NCBI GenBank assembly: GCA_030340625.1
Contig: JAOPHQ010002026.1
Coordinates: 62,001-126,000, forward strand
Source: Merluccius polli
Taxonomy: Eukaryota > Chordata > Actinopteri > Gadiformes > Merlucciidae
Reading direction: 5' to 3'
Length of the DNA: 64,000 nucleotides
The notes beneath the pieces are model-generated. The model made no database searches, had not been told where the DNA came from, and was given only the letters and a program-made list of their open reading frames with translations. The translations under genes were made by a program, and so were the position numbers. Shown in pieces: positions 1 through 10,947 of the stretch (positions are counted from its first letter, which is position 1; the number at the start of each line of letters is the position of its first letter).

Positions 1-96
1 AAAAATTAAGATGACACAGGGCATGATCAACTCTGTGCTTAGCAACTGCTGCGTTCTCGATTGCTGATTGGTCCACATCAACGGGTCTACACTCAC

Positions 97-268
97 GCGT
101 GTTGATCTTCTGCAGGGAGATGTGCTTCTCCAACTGGCGCCGCAGTTTCACCTCGGCGCCATACTTCCCCGTGGTGCCGTTGTCCGCCAGGATGAAGTGG
201 GAGTGTAGGCTGTTGAGGACCGTCAGCTTGCTGAGCGGGTTGGACATGGTCTGGTATGGACGCACCAC
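97..268 (-). CDS. trpm3: trpm3 exon (N-terminal melastatin homology region), most 3' exon in window
   Basis: Read on the minus strand from 268 down to 97, this exon encodes VVRPYQTMSNPLSKLTVLNS followed by the HSHFILADNGTTGKYGAEV segment, and ends in LEKHISLQKINT plus the first base of an Arg codon. This matches the vertebrate TRPM3 N-terminus nearly residue for residue and fits TRPM3 better than TRPM1 (TRPM3-like ...ADNGTTGKYGAEVKLRRQLEKH). TRPM3 is a plasma-membrane Ca2+-permeable channel activated by heat and neurosteroids; this cytosolic N-terminal domain lies ahead of the membrane segments. The acceptor is cctag at 270-269 and the donor is GTGAGT from 96. The 172-nt length gives 57 codons plus 1 nt. 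The entry phase 0 agrees with the previous exon. The downstream exon is outside the window. Confidence 0.93.
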
Positions 269-344
269 CTAGGACCCGCCACAGAACATCCAAATAACAA
301 GCAGGCGAAGAAGAAAAAAAAAAAGAGTAAACCTATGTTAGAAT

Positions 345-415
345 AATGTACATTTAAAATGTACATTTAGGGAATTTAGCAGACGCTTTTGTCCAAAGCG
401 AGTTACAATCTGTCA
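345..415 (+). repeat. Teleost dispersed repeat (TTTAGCAGACGCTTTT motif)
   Basis: Contains TTTAGCAGACGCTTTTGTCC followed by AAAGCGAGTTACAA. The string is very widespread in teleost genomes, where it marks the end of a short interspersed element. It is preceded by a small inverted repeat (ATGTACATTTAAAATGTACAT). The full element limits are not clear. Confidence 0.55.
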
Positions 416-1187
416 GTAAAACAACAATAGTTCACTTGGTACAGCAAGGACACCAATAAAAAAAGTTTCTAAGTGCACCATAATTGCAAGGTTTAGCTAT
501 CCTTTCTGGTAAACAGCATGGATACCTCGGGTAAGAGGCTATATAATGGTAAGTACAATTCAAATGCCAGGATGTATGAACATTGAATAAGTGTGTAAGA
601 GGGTTTTTTTTGTAATGCATGGCTACTAAAGATGGGTCTGTGGATAGAGCAATGTCTTCTATAAATATCCAACTCACTAGAAGATTTTAATGAATATAGC
701 AATGAGTTATTAATTATGTTACCATCTCAGAGGTAGGAACAAAACACTGCGCTTCAGAAATGTGGCAGCTTCTTTTCGTTTTTTTCAACCACCAACATTT
801 CTCAGCCAAGTAGAGGTGATAAAGGAGAGATTCATTATGCATTGGGCAGCAGAAGCACACCTAATGACCACACTTGCCTACCTAATGCCCATACTTTAGC
901 AAGGAACATGACACACCTTCTAATGAACTTAAAAAGCATGAACTTAACATTCGTCTTCCAGATCAGGAGGAGCCAGCCTGCGTGTGCCATTAGGGGTGCT
1001 GTTGTTGCTACAGCAGCTGTTTAATTTACTTCTACGCAGTGTGGTTATCGCAAACAGGATTCTGCTTACTCAGCATGACAGCTAATAAGCTGTCAACAGG
1101 AATGTAGCAGCCAGTGAAGTGTGGCCTGGAAGATGCACTTCCAATAAACGCACAGGCCATCATGTAACAAGGCACACGAATACGCAT

Positions 1188-1306
<119 letters not shown>

Positions 1307-1419
1307 TTCCAAGAGAAGCAGCATCCACTTACATGCGGATGCTAGTTACTCTGAAAGTACTCCCATAGACAAAACGAAAATACACACACCCACACACACA
1401 AACACACACACCAACCTAC

Positions 1420-1544
1420 ATCTTTCCCCACTAAATCTTCCTGGTTCTCTACAATCCCCCATGGAGCGATGCCAATGGTACAGATCTTGCCCCTGGACTT
1501 GGAGGCATGGTCTTTCAGTGCATCCCCCACGTGGCGAATCACTC
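1420..1544 (-). CDS. trpm3: trpm3 exon (N-terminal region)
   Basis: Minus-strand translation is (G)VIRHVGDALKDHASKSRGK, then ICTIGIAPWGIVENQEDLVG and KD, essentially identical to vertebrate TRPM3. The 125-nt exon starts with the two bases that complete the Gly codon left open by the 3733-3946 exon, then has 41 whole codons. The acceptor is ccccaaag at 1546-1545 side and the donor is GTAGGT from 1419. A CA-rich tract begins only a few bases past the donor, an unusually tight placement of a microsatellite to a splice site. Confidence 0.93.
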
Positions 1545-1810
1545 CTTTGGGGTTGGGAAGCAAGACAGAAGACATACATAGTGTGTTGTTAGCTCGAATA
1601 ACAAGCAGACATTTCATTGTGTACACAAATGTGTAGGCACATTTAGGTGCACAGATGTACATGCACGCTCACACTCACACACACACACACACACACCATG
1701 GGTAATTCCTGGGAATGTGTCTGTGGGGGTGACAGTTAGACCTTGTAGCCATCTTATCCCCTCAGTTTCTCTTTCCCCCTCCTGACACTTATTCCATTTT
1801 CACCTGCTGA

Positions 1811-1813
1811 TAC

Positions 1814-1848
<35 letters not shown>

Positions 1849-1899
1849 GGGTAGAGAGAGAGAGAGAGAGACACCACGCTCCTAACACCATGGCATTCC

Positions 1900-1932
<33 letters not shown>
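1811..1932. repeat. CT and GA microsatellite tracts
   Basis: (CT)n at about 1817-1846, then (GA)n at 1853-1871 and (CT)n at 1905-1932. The opposite orientation of the middle tract could form a hairpin. The phrase CTAACACCATGGCATTCCTACC recurs beside the tracts in slightly changed form (CTGACACCATGG), so the block looks locally duplicated. Confidence 0.85.
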
Positions 1933-1936
<4 letters not shown>

Positions 1937-2858
1937 CTGACACCATGGCATTCCTACCTCTCTCTATCTCCCCCATCTATTATTCAGCTCTCTGACTCTA
2001 CCAGCCCCCCTTTTGTACCCATTCTGTCACCCAAGCCTACACCCTATACAACCACATGGCATGTATTATGGTTCTAAAGTGTACTCATTCATTCATAACA
2101 TTAAAAGATTTATGTTTTTTGTCCAAAGCTATGTTCCTTTTATGATGTAAGAGGCAGATGCGTACATCGCTTGAGAGGCATTGGTGCGTTGCGAGACAAT
2201 TTGTAAAATAAAACATGACTCATCCAGCCTTTGCAATAGATGAAGGCAGATTTTTGTTTGTCCAAAAATAACATGAAATATCAGAGATGATTAAAGGAAT
2301 AGAAAATATAAAAACAAAATAAAATAAATGGACATACTATCTTTTTACAGTTTGAAAAGGTGCACTTTTTGTATTGTGTCATGTAAAAAATATCGTATTA
2401 AGCCCAAAGCACACAGCTGTTTCGGGACCGACTACAAAGTGAGAACAAACACAGCCCCACGACGCCCCCGGCTAAAAGCAATGTGATTCTATTTCTTTTT
2501 TTGGGTCGCGCCACAACTATGAACCCAATATTCGCCCTCCGTTTTCTTTGGGCTTCACTCTTGTACACTATTCTTAGTCGTGTGAAAACGTGTCAGTCAC
2601 TTCCGGTCAGTTCAGGTTCATAGGCCCACACGTTAGGGATGCACCGATTTATCGGACGTACATTGGCAACGGCTGATATTCGCGTTGACTGCCATCGGCC
2701 TATCGGGAAATAAGATGACATTCACCGATGGCAGTGGCCGATGTTTATCTGTTTTGTCACATACATTTTGTGCTGGCTACATTTTGTGTTGGTTATTTGC
2801 GGTCTGACTTGCCGTGTGGGAGAAGATCCAACAGGTGGTACGCTACTATAATACCACC

Positions 2859-3117
2859 ATGAGCTTTGACTCTCAGCCCGAACCCAACACTGCCGACGTC
2901 ATGTCGGGCTTGGGTTGGGCTCGCACATATGAAAATGTCGACATATAAAAACATGTAAAGATGTTTACTTTAGCTTGTAATAAACTATACAAAATCAGCG
3001 GAAATTCAGGTTTGGGGCGGGTTCGGGCCCAAAAATGCTGTCGTAACGTCGGACTCGCGTCTGGACAGAATTTTTTCTAGGGTCGGGCCTGATTTTTTTG
3101 GGCCCCATCAAAGCTCA
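2859..3117. mobile_element. Possible nested short element inside the hAT
   Basis: Bounded by TGAGCTTTGA and TCAAAGCTCA as a perfect 10-bp inverted repeat. The interior is rich in GGGCTTGGGTTGGGCTCG and GGTCGGGCCTGA words of opposite sense. I cannot find a clear target-site duplication, so this is tentative. Confidence 0.45.
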
Positions 3118-3213
3118 TAACAGCCGCTGGTTTGACACGACTCTGGCATGATGATGTAAGCGGGAGGGTGCCGCGCGCACGTGTGGTTTGTTTACAAAAA
3201 AAAGTAAAGGAAA

Positions 3214-3399
3214 ATGTCAGCCGTGTGGGAGTATTACACTGTCTCGGAGAGAAAGCAGCGATATACAGTTTGTAAGACATTTTCCAGTGACATGTCAAGA
3301 GGAGGTACTACAACCAAGAATTGTAACACATCAAATCTCATCAGCCATTTGAACAAGCAGACATGGAGAAGTGTACAACGATTACCTGAAAGCAGATAA
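3214..3399 (+). pseudogene. hAT transposase N-terminal fragment, degenerate BED zinc finger
   Basis: 61-codon frame starting MSAVWEYYTVSERK. It has the BED-finger layout: aromatic W5 and Y7-Y8, then VCKT around residue 20, the SRGGTTTKNCNTSNLISHL segment, and a final His. The second zinc ligand of the usual C-x2-C pair appears replaced (CKTF), and the frame runs into a stop soon after, so no catalytic domain follows. In intact hAT proteins this domain binds the element's ends. Here it is a relic of an autonomous parent. Confidence 0.65.
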
Positions 3400-3732
3400 A
3401 AAACAGAGAAATGAACTGGACACCAAGCACAAAGCACAAAGCATACAACTAAGTACTAACTACAAAACTAAAAGAAAAAGGCTTTTGAAACAATTATTTT
3501 TCACAAAAAGTAATGTGAAAGAAGGTTATATTAAAGGTTGTTTCATAAATGTATTTGTAGGATTTAATTTGTGCTCATTCAAAGATAGTGTGATAAAGGA
3601 AAACAAAAAACAAAAAAAAACCCATCGGTATCAGCATCAGCCAAATTGTTATTTTAAACATCGGTATCGACCCAGAAATTCACAATCGATGCATCTCTAC
3701 CACACGTGTCAGGTTCCCCCCCTGCTGCCAAC

Positions 3733-3946
3733 CTGTGTTGACCCCTCCGGTGAAGATCCAGGCCCCGGTGGTCATGGCTGCCTTGATGAGGCCCTTGCCG
3801 AAGACCTGCTTGAGCTTGGGCTGCAGCTCGAAGTTCTGGAGGCCCCCATGGACGGAGATGAGCAACTTGGGCAGCTCCAGCTGCCACTCCTTGGTCATGA
3901 GGTGGAGCAGCAGGTCCGGTTTGGTGTCGTAAGACACTCGCACGTA
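3733..3946 (-). CDS. trpm3: trpm3 exon (N-terminal region)
   Basis: Minus-strand product starts YVRVSYDTKPDLLLHLMTK, continues through the ELPKLLISVHGGLQNFEL segment, and ends in AAMTTGAWIFTGGVNT plus one base. It matches TRPM3 closely. The 214-nt length gives 71 codons plus 1 nt, completed by GA in the next exon. The acceptor is CCCCCAG ending at 3947. The donor is GT at 3732-3731 in the weak context CAG|GTTGGC. A hAT element ends 25 bp beyond this donor. Confidence 0.94.
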
Positions 3947-4074
3947 CTGGGGGAGAGGAGGAGAGAGGGCACAGGACCAGAGCAAGGGGTTATGGAAGCA
4001 CACTAACATGCACACATGCATTAGAGCAGTCAGCTGAGCATGAACATACCGAAGGCACACTCCTGCCTTGACCT

Positions 4075-4236
<162 letters not shown>

Positions 4237-5296
4237 ATTAACACATGAACACACTGACACATGGACGTACGCATACACACACGCAATCTTTCCATGTGCA
4301 ATATTGTAACTTCTAGCATTTTTGTAGCGTTTGATAACACACACACACACACACTATGCACATTATTGTAACTTCTCGCGTTTGCAACATTCTAGAAAAC
4401 AATCTCAAATTGTTCGCTCCATAAAAGTCCCGGCTTGTCCTCATTATCTTGACTCATTATACCACAAACAAGTTGTTTATACCTCAAAACACAATGTTGT
4501 ACTGGTCGCACATTTAGACATGATTCATGTTTAATACAAACCAACTGGAGTCCAACTGTGCGTGGACAGATCAATCATTCGAACCATGTATCAACACATA
4601 TTTACTGTAAGGGATTTCTATTAGAGTAATCACCTATTTGTCTGCAATTTTTTCGAGATGATATGTATCGTAAATATTAAACATGTTAATATTTGCGATT
4701 TCGAATTGGTGAGGTCACAATCGAATTTGGGGAAGTCAAAAAACAATCTCAACATCAGCCACACCCCAGGATAATCTGGCAAAACAATCGTCTGCTTAGA
4801 CGAGCATTACTGACCAGAGTCGGGAGGGGGAAATTGGGCAGAAAATCGGGCTAATTGGCCTGTAGCGTGTACCCAGCATTAATCATCAATAACTGAATAA
4901 CACGCACGGACGCCGACTGGCCAGTGTTTGGGAACAGGTGCACAGGATGTGATGCATTTAATTTTCTTTGAGGTGTGAGAATGTGAACAAAAAGACCTTT
5001 ACAGCCAGGTCCCTCTAACTGACTCCCTCATTGTATTCACATTTAGTCCTAATGTATCCTGTAGCTTCACCGGGGGCATCTGTTCCCTTGGCGATGGTGC
5101 AGGATACAAGCACATCAAAGGACTTGACATCACATGGACCACTGGCATGCCTACTTTGGGGATGGAATTAGTCAAACGGACGTTCCCATTGGGCGGATGT
5201 TCTTGCTTTGTTCTAGGACGTTTCACCCATCCGGGTCTCATGTTTTATTTCTGCTTTTACCTTGTTCCAACTTGACAAGGAGCTAGTAGATCAGCA

Positions 5297-5304
5297 GTGT
5301 GTGT

Positions 5305-5335
<31 letters not shown>

Positions 5336-5339
5336 GGGG
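5297..5339. repeat. (TG)n running directly into poly-G
   Basis: TG units at 5297-5318 followed by about 21 G at 5319-5339. Confidence 0.95.
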
Positions 5340-5576
5340 AGTTACCCCGCAGGGTAGAAAAGAGAGGCACAAGACCTTGGGGGGGAATGGATTCTGAAGC
5401 ACGGCTGTATCTTTCCACTCTTTCCGCCTTTTGACTTTACTGCCTTTTGACTTTACTTTAAAAGCAGACGCTTCAACACTTCAATGTCGATCCACACGTA
5501 TGTAAAGAAGGAACCATGCACAATTCACGCGGCCACGGCGCACTGCAGTCTGGGTTCAACTGGGTCGAATAATCAC

Positions 5577-5778
5577 CATGGCTTTGTTGGAGTGTCCTCC
5601 TCCCTGGAACTCGATGGTGCCGAAGGCGTCCGTGGGGCTGAGCTGCGTGTGCTTGCTGATGGACCATTTCTCCGATAGGCTGTCATTTTTGGCAAGGCGC
5701 TCCGCCTTGTCGTTCTGACTGGACGAGATGCCTGGCGGCAGGCCCACATGCTGGCCAATCAGGCGGCCGCAACAGCAC
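5577..5778 (-). CDS. trpm3: trpm3 exon (most 5' trpm3 exon in window)
   Basis: Minus-strand translation is CCCGRLIGQHVGLPPGISSS, QNDKAERLAKND, then SEKWSISKHTQLSPTDAFGT and IEFQGGGHSNKAM. The last part is the hallmark TRPM3 N-terminal sequence. The 202-nt exon begins with one base that completes an upstream codon, then has 67 codons, ending in phase 0 as the 3733-3946 exon requires. The acceptor is CTTTTAG at 5780-5779 and the donor is GTGATT from 5576. The preceding exon, which in TRPM3 encodes the CVHIIP-type segment, was not found in the remaining 58 kb. Confidence 0.93.
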
Positions 5779-6447
5779 CTAAAAGAAGGCAGGGAGGAGA
5801 GACGAGGAGAGACGAGCAGAGCGCGCGCGAGAGAGATGAAAATAAATAGGCTAAGCGTTTGAACACGCCAATTCATCACACGAAGAATAAAAGTGTTGCG
5901 GAGACAGAGGCCTGGGAGGATATACAAAGAAGGAGACGGGGGGAGAGATAAATATATAAACAAAGAGAGAGAGAGAGACAGAAAGAGAGAGACATATAGA
6001 AAGTGAGAAAGAGACCGCAAGACGATGACACAAGACGATGACGCAAAAAGATGCCCCAAACTGTATATAAACATACACGTAAACAATTATAACACGTAGA
6101 GAAGAGTAGTTAAAGTGACTCATCTAGTAGTAGTGACTCATCTAGTAGTAGTTAGTGTGTACTCATCTCTGAAATGTCTGCCTGTAACTTTATTTGTGTT
6201 TCACCCTCCTCTGACAACAGCAGTTCACCTGAGTGACATGGTGCAATGTGGTTTCTAGTGTCTGCTGGGGAGCAGACAGGTACATGCTGTCTGGTAAGAT
6301 GATAGTTGGAGTTATAGGAACTCCCAGACAGCGGTTGTCAAGGACTCTTTCATTTTGTTTTTCAGGTTGAAGTTTCCAGCTTTTAAAATAATGCTAAACA
6401 AAATGTATATTGTGCTGTCGCTGACAGATTTGTCTGAAGATTTGTCT

Positions 6448-6486
6448 CATGCCAATTCTGTTCAGCAAATAAACAGAATTGGCATT
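6448..6486. repeat. Short hairpin
   Basis: ATGCCAATTCTGTT and its exact reverse complement AACAGAATTGGCAT enclose a loop of about 10 nt. It is too short for a confident miRNA call. Confidence 0.6.
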
Positions 6487-6878
6487 GCATGGGAGTACAC
6501 ACCAGTGTTGTGTGAAGGTGTGTGTGTGTGTTAGTTTACAGTGGATTTGTGTTAATTAGCACATAATGTTATAATGCACCCATGAGCACCCTTATACCCA
6601 TGTGTGTGTGTTTACTGGACTTTATTGGGCATGCTAGTGTGTAATTGCAAACATGCATTCTGCTTTCGCTGCTGATGTGCATATGTTACGTGTGGTATGT
6701 GTATTTTTATTGTGGCGTTGTGTGTGAGTGTGGCTATTTGTGTGTCTTTGTATTTGCCAAGGTCACACGTGCAACAACATAGTACTTGTGTTTTAGACAT
6801 AAAGTGCTTTTACTATTGTCCTTAAATGCCACTACGTCCGTCAAACAACTATTTGTGATATTTAAATGGGGCGCCAGT

Positions 6879-6918
6879 AGGTGGCTATTTTTCCCTCATT
6901 AGGGCAGAATAGCCACCT
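6879..6918. repeat. Short hairpin
   Basis: AGGTGGCTATT pairs with AATAGCCACCT around an inner CCCT/AGGG pair and a CATT loop. Function unknown. Confidence 0.55.
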
Positions 6919-7254
6919 GTGATGCAAATGAAGGTCAACGTGACGTTACTTTGAGGCATGTTTTCAAAGGTCAACAGTACACATACCACCACTGTTCTTA
7001 CTCACTTGCTTACTCTCCTACATGAAACCAGACAAGGCATTAGCTGACTCTAAAAGTCTTACATGATATAATTGAATTACTAAAATGCATTTTACATGAA
7101 TATCCACGTCTCACTTATATCCTTTGTTGGAACCAACTAGACAATTATTTCTACTATGCCATACAGTTCATTTGAAGAAAATGGCTGCTTTAAACAAATT
7201 CATGTCACATTTTTTGTTCTTGTAAATTAGCCTTAGAGACCCCTATTGTGGACC

Positions 7255-7535
7255 TCCAGTATCAGTTACAATAAAACTAACAGTACCAATTACAGTACCA
7301 GTTCCAATAACAGTACCAGCAAAAGTACTAGTAACAGTTACAGTATTAGTAGCAGTTCCAATAACAGTAGCAGTACCAGCACCATTACCAGTAACATTAC
7401 CAGTTACAGTACTGGTACCAGTAATATTACCAGTACCAGTAATTGTAACAGTACCAACAGTACCATGCCAGACTATTACTGTCATGATACTAGTACAGTA
7501 CCAGTAACAACGCCAGGAAGCAGTACCAGTAAGTA
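7255..7535. repeat. Degenerate AGTAAC/AGTACC hexanucleotide minisatellite
   Basis: About 280 bp of imperfect repeats of AGTAAC, AGTACC and AGTTCC on a 3/6-bp period. The period keeps long frames open on both strands (Ser/Thr/Asn-rich on +, Thr/Gly/Val-rich on -). I regard these as repeat artefacts rather than genes. Confidence 0.85.
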
Positions 7536-7682
7536 ACAACAACATTAACGGCAACAGTATTCGGCATCAGAGTTGTTCTTTACTCACCTATGGTGGTCTT
7601 TGGCGCTCACTATGATATGAACACATTCTCGTTTGCTGAACGCTCTCTCTATCCATGATTTCTGTGCCTGTGGAAACGAGAG

Positions 7683-7684
<2 letters not shown>

Positions 7685-7739
<55 letters not shown>
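7685..7739. repeat. (GA)n microsatellite
   Basis: About 27 uninterrupted AG units. Confidence 0.97.
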
Positions 7740-7743
<4 letters not shown>

Positions 7744-9865
7744 CGTCAGTATTGGCCACAGTTGTCCTGGGCTGACCCCTGAATTCCAGCGCAAAGGTGC
7801 ACATATGAATACTGATGACCTGGTCTTCCAGTGCACACTCTCACGTAACGAAGTCACGCCATCGTGAGGCTCTATTTCATGGCAATGGCAGCCTGGCTAC
7901 ACACATCCTCCACGTCGAACTGCGTTCGGAAACCCGGTGTCAAAATACCTGGAAGTAACTGCTCGCAAATAAAGCCTTTAGGATTCATCTGATTGGATCC
8001 AAATGTGTTTTGTTTCCCAGCCAAAGCAAGACAGAAATCAATGGTGATGTTTCTTATGGTGGGATTTGTCTGGTGTGTTGCTTAGGGTACGGCCTGGAGT
8101 CAGGGGATCTCCTAACACAACATGCTCAGTCTGCTGCTGTTTATTTCAACTATTTACAGCAGAAAACATATATAACTGGAAAGCAAGTAATGGTCTAGCT
8201 GCACACAGAAGTGAATACATATAGGCACACACACACGCGCGCGCGCATGCATGCAAGGCTAGTGTGTTTGCTGTGTGTAAGTACTGTGTGTGTGTGTGTG
8301 TATTGATTTATTTATGTATGTAAATACATAAATACATGTCACAGTCCAAGACATAAATAAGCAAGGGGTTTTAGACGATGCCGCAGTGGCTCCGAGACTG
8401 TCGGAGCCAACATGACGCGTGTTGGTCTTACTACTGCTGCTTCACATCACCTTGATTGACAGACTTCAACCAATTACCCAACCCTCGGAAGAGGCAGAGA
8501 CACACGGTCAAGCCGTAGGGTCTGGCTGGTGACTACAGTGAATATACAAGTTGTGGTTACACACAGACATGCTGCAGTAAGAGCAATTCCTGGTAAGTTT
8601 CTTCGTTTTTAGTTTAAATTGCAGATACAGCGCACCAGAAGGCAGTGTCCTCGTCGCGTTTTGGGAGGTAGCATCCTCCTGGAGCACATGAATGAGAATA
8701 CGTTTTATCCAATTAAGGTGGATAACAAAACAATGGCTTTAGAGAAAGCATTAGCTAAAGCGGGCGGCATAATTCAAAAGAAGTTGAATTTTCTTTGCAA
8801 ACATGTTTTTATACACAAGGCGGTTTCTGTTGGATCACCCAACGGGAAATACGGGGGTTAAGGAGACGGGAAATACAAATGATGGTGGAAATAAAACAGA
8901 ATAAATCACGGCACCTTGAATTTTCGATCAATCACACACAATGTTCACATTGCTGTCCTCTGCGGAGATTTCGGCAAGTTATCAAATCTTGGAGGTGCAA
9001 GAGATAACAGCATTTTTCTTGTGACCTCGCCAAACTTCTCGTCCACAAGAAGTATTGCCGCCGCTTAAGCTTTCTTGTTGTCTAAATATAAATTATGTTT
9101 GAAGGAAGACATTTCATAATTGCTTTCTCACACTTCTATTATTACCATATTATTACCTTGTTCAATAATATTACACAGCAAATCGACACATTGTATATGA
9201 CATTATTAAAATTGTTACATTAGCTGTCATTTATACAGGAGCTATGTATTCAAAATGTACCCATCACCTAAATCAGGAATAAATGTGGCTATGTCACATT
9301 CATATTCTCTTCCCATATGCCATCGTGTTGTGCTTCCCGGTTCAAAGGTGACATTGACATTGCTAATCTCAGTAGTGGGATAGCTATTTGTTAGGCATTG
9401 GTGCAAAACACAGGGGGACTGGAACACAGAATAATGAGACAACACAAAACCAGCCGGAGACACCACAACGAAGCCCAGTCATCAAGCCAGGACCTTCCTT
9501 CGGCTCACATTTCCAAGGCTAATTTAGAGAGTGGATGCAGCGGCGAACTAAAGAAATGATAGCTGTGTGTTTTTCTTCGGTTTCTGCTGTGGCTGGGAGA
9601 GCGCTTGTGGCGTGTCTCCCAGCGGGCCGAGCCGAGGGCTGCTTGTACAGGGCTTTCTGGCTCCGCCACTGCTACCATAACACCCCGCGTCCGCCTCACT
9701 GGAAACTGTCACCTCGCGGCACGCCAAACCCCAATGTTGGAGACATAATCCAGCACGCGCGCACACACTCAGACACACACACACGCACACAAACTGGGCC
9801 GGGCACCACACACACAGGGCCCACTTACCCCGACACCCGACTTGCCGCGATTAACCATTACTCTG
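7740..9865. other. Non-coding interval with one dispersed repeat
   Basis: Holds one copy of a dispersed sequence (8153-8225, related to 27131-27205), short CA/CG and TG tracts near 8226-8302, and an 80-codon frame at 8619-8861 that I do not recognise. That frame starts just after a possible acceptor (TTGCAG) but has no visible domain. The rest is AT-rich with no feature I can name. Confidence 0.5.
8153..8225. repeat. Dispersed repeat copy 1 (with 27131-27205)
   Basis: Shares TTTACAGCA-AAAACATA-ATAA-TGGAA-GCAA-TAATGGTC and GCACACAGAAGTGAA with 27131-27205, at roughly 80 percent identity by eye. Both copies run into CA repeats. The family is not identified. Confidence 0.6.
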
Positions 9866-9962
9866 GGGGGAGGGAGGGGGGGGGGGGGGGGGGAGGGAGG
9901 GCTGAAGCCTCGGGCGCCGTGGGGGGGGGGGGAGGGACGAGGGGTCGCTGGTGGGGGGGGGG
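9866..9962. repeat. Poly-G/purine tract
   Basis: Several G runs of 9-17 bases separated by AGGG words. It is G-quadruplex-capable on the + strand. Confidence 0.9.
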
Positions 9963-10555
9963 GTACTTTCACAGGTCGCACTCTCAGTCTCGATGAGTCA
10001 GCGGGGTCCACATCAACCCCCTCTACCGTCCCACTGACCGCCCAGACACCGTGCTCATCCGCCAGCTTTTAACAACACAAAGTAGATCCCCACCGCAGGG
10101 CATTTCCAGTGGTGTTTACCTGAGGGCCGACCGACACTGGTCCGCCCCATCTCAACCCAACGCTGCTGGGTTCGGTGACGCCAAATAAAACAATGTCAAA
10201 TCAAATGTGTGTGCTCACTGTATAATCACTATTATTATTATTTTTTTTTTTCTCCCCCCCTCCAGTTTAATTTCCGCCCGTTCTTTTTTACACACGTATA
10301 ATTTCTGCTCTGACATTTTCGCTCTCACACCAGATAACTAGGGTTCTGAATAATGTTCAGATGTCTTTGTTGCATATCTCTCTCTCTCTCTCTCTCTCAC
10401 CCCTTCCCCCCCGCTATTGTCTCTCATGAGACATGACGTGGCATGATGAGATGCAACATGGCCCGGCACCCCAGCCCGTAATTAAGATTTATCACTGAAG
10501 CACGCCAACACACCAGCTGTCTGGCAAACCATACGAGTGGGGACTAGGAGACTGG

Positions 10556-10805
10556 TGCTTGTGTGTGTGTGTGTGGATGTGTGTGTATTTGGAGTCTGTA
10601 TGTGTAGGTGTGTTAGGTGTATGTGTGTGAGTAGGTATGCATGTGCATGTTAGCAATTTGTGTGTGTGTGTTTGTTTGTTGTGTGTATGTATTTGGAGTC
10701 TGTATGTGTTGGTGTTAGGTGTATGTGTGTCAGGAGGTATGTATGTGAATGTTAGGACTGTGTGTGTGTATGGGTGTGTGGTGTCTGCATGTGTATATGT
10801 GTTAG

Positions 10806-10861
<56 letters not shown>

Positions 10862-10900
10862 ACGTATGTATGTGTGTGTGTGTGGTGTCTGCATGTGTAT

Positions 10901-10942
<42 letters not shown>
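10556..10942. repeat. TG-rich minisatellite with about 103-bp duplication
   Basis: The phrase ATTTGGAGTCTGTATGTGT followed by TTAGGTGTATGTGTGT occurs at about 10588 and again at about 10691, so a TG-rich unit of about 103 bp is tandemly duplicated. It continues into pure (TG)n at 10806-10858 and 10906-10942. Confidence 0.8.

Positions 10943-10947
<5 letters not shown>

Larger units (their letters stand above)
2634..3699 (+). mobile_element. hAT element with BED-finger remnant, 8-bp TSD
   Basis: Termini are TAGGGATGCACCGAT on the left and ATCGATGCATCTCTA on the right (inverted TAGAGATGCATCGAT). They are flanked by a perfect 8-bp duplication CCACACGT at 2626-2633 and 3700-3707, diagnostic of hAT transposition. 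The body has CATCGGT-rich subterminal repeats, a remnant of the hAT transposase N-terminus (3214-3399) and an apparent inner insertion (2859-3117). The right TSD ends about 25 bp from the trpm3 splice donor at 3732. Confidence 0.9.
1545..3732 (-). other. trpm3 intron with microsatellites and a hAT insertion
   Basis: Contains CA (1673-1697), CT/GA tracts at about 1817-1932, roughly 700 bp of AT-rich unique-looking DNA (1950-2630), and a hAT element filling 2634-3699. No other gene is visible. Confidence 0.8.
5779..7254. other. Presumed trpm3 5' intron, no gene seen
   Basis: GA-rich stretch at 5940-5995, then AT-rich DNA. Two small perfect-stem hairpins occur at 6448-6486 and 6879-6918. Open frames are short and show no recognisable family. 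Confidence 0.6.

Noticed and set aside
93..293. 66-codon minus frame starting MDVLWRVL
   Set aside because: Wrong frame over a trpm3 exon; the adjacent frame gives the TRPM3 sequence with proper splice sites.
9505..9996. 153-codon + frame next to poly-G
   Set aside because: Gly-rich tail from poly-G and His/Thr from CA repeats; no homology apparent.
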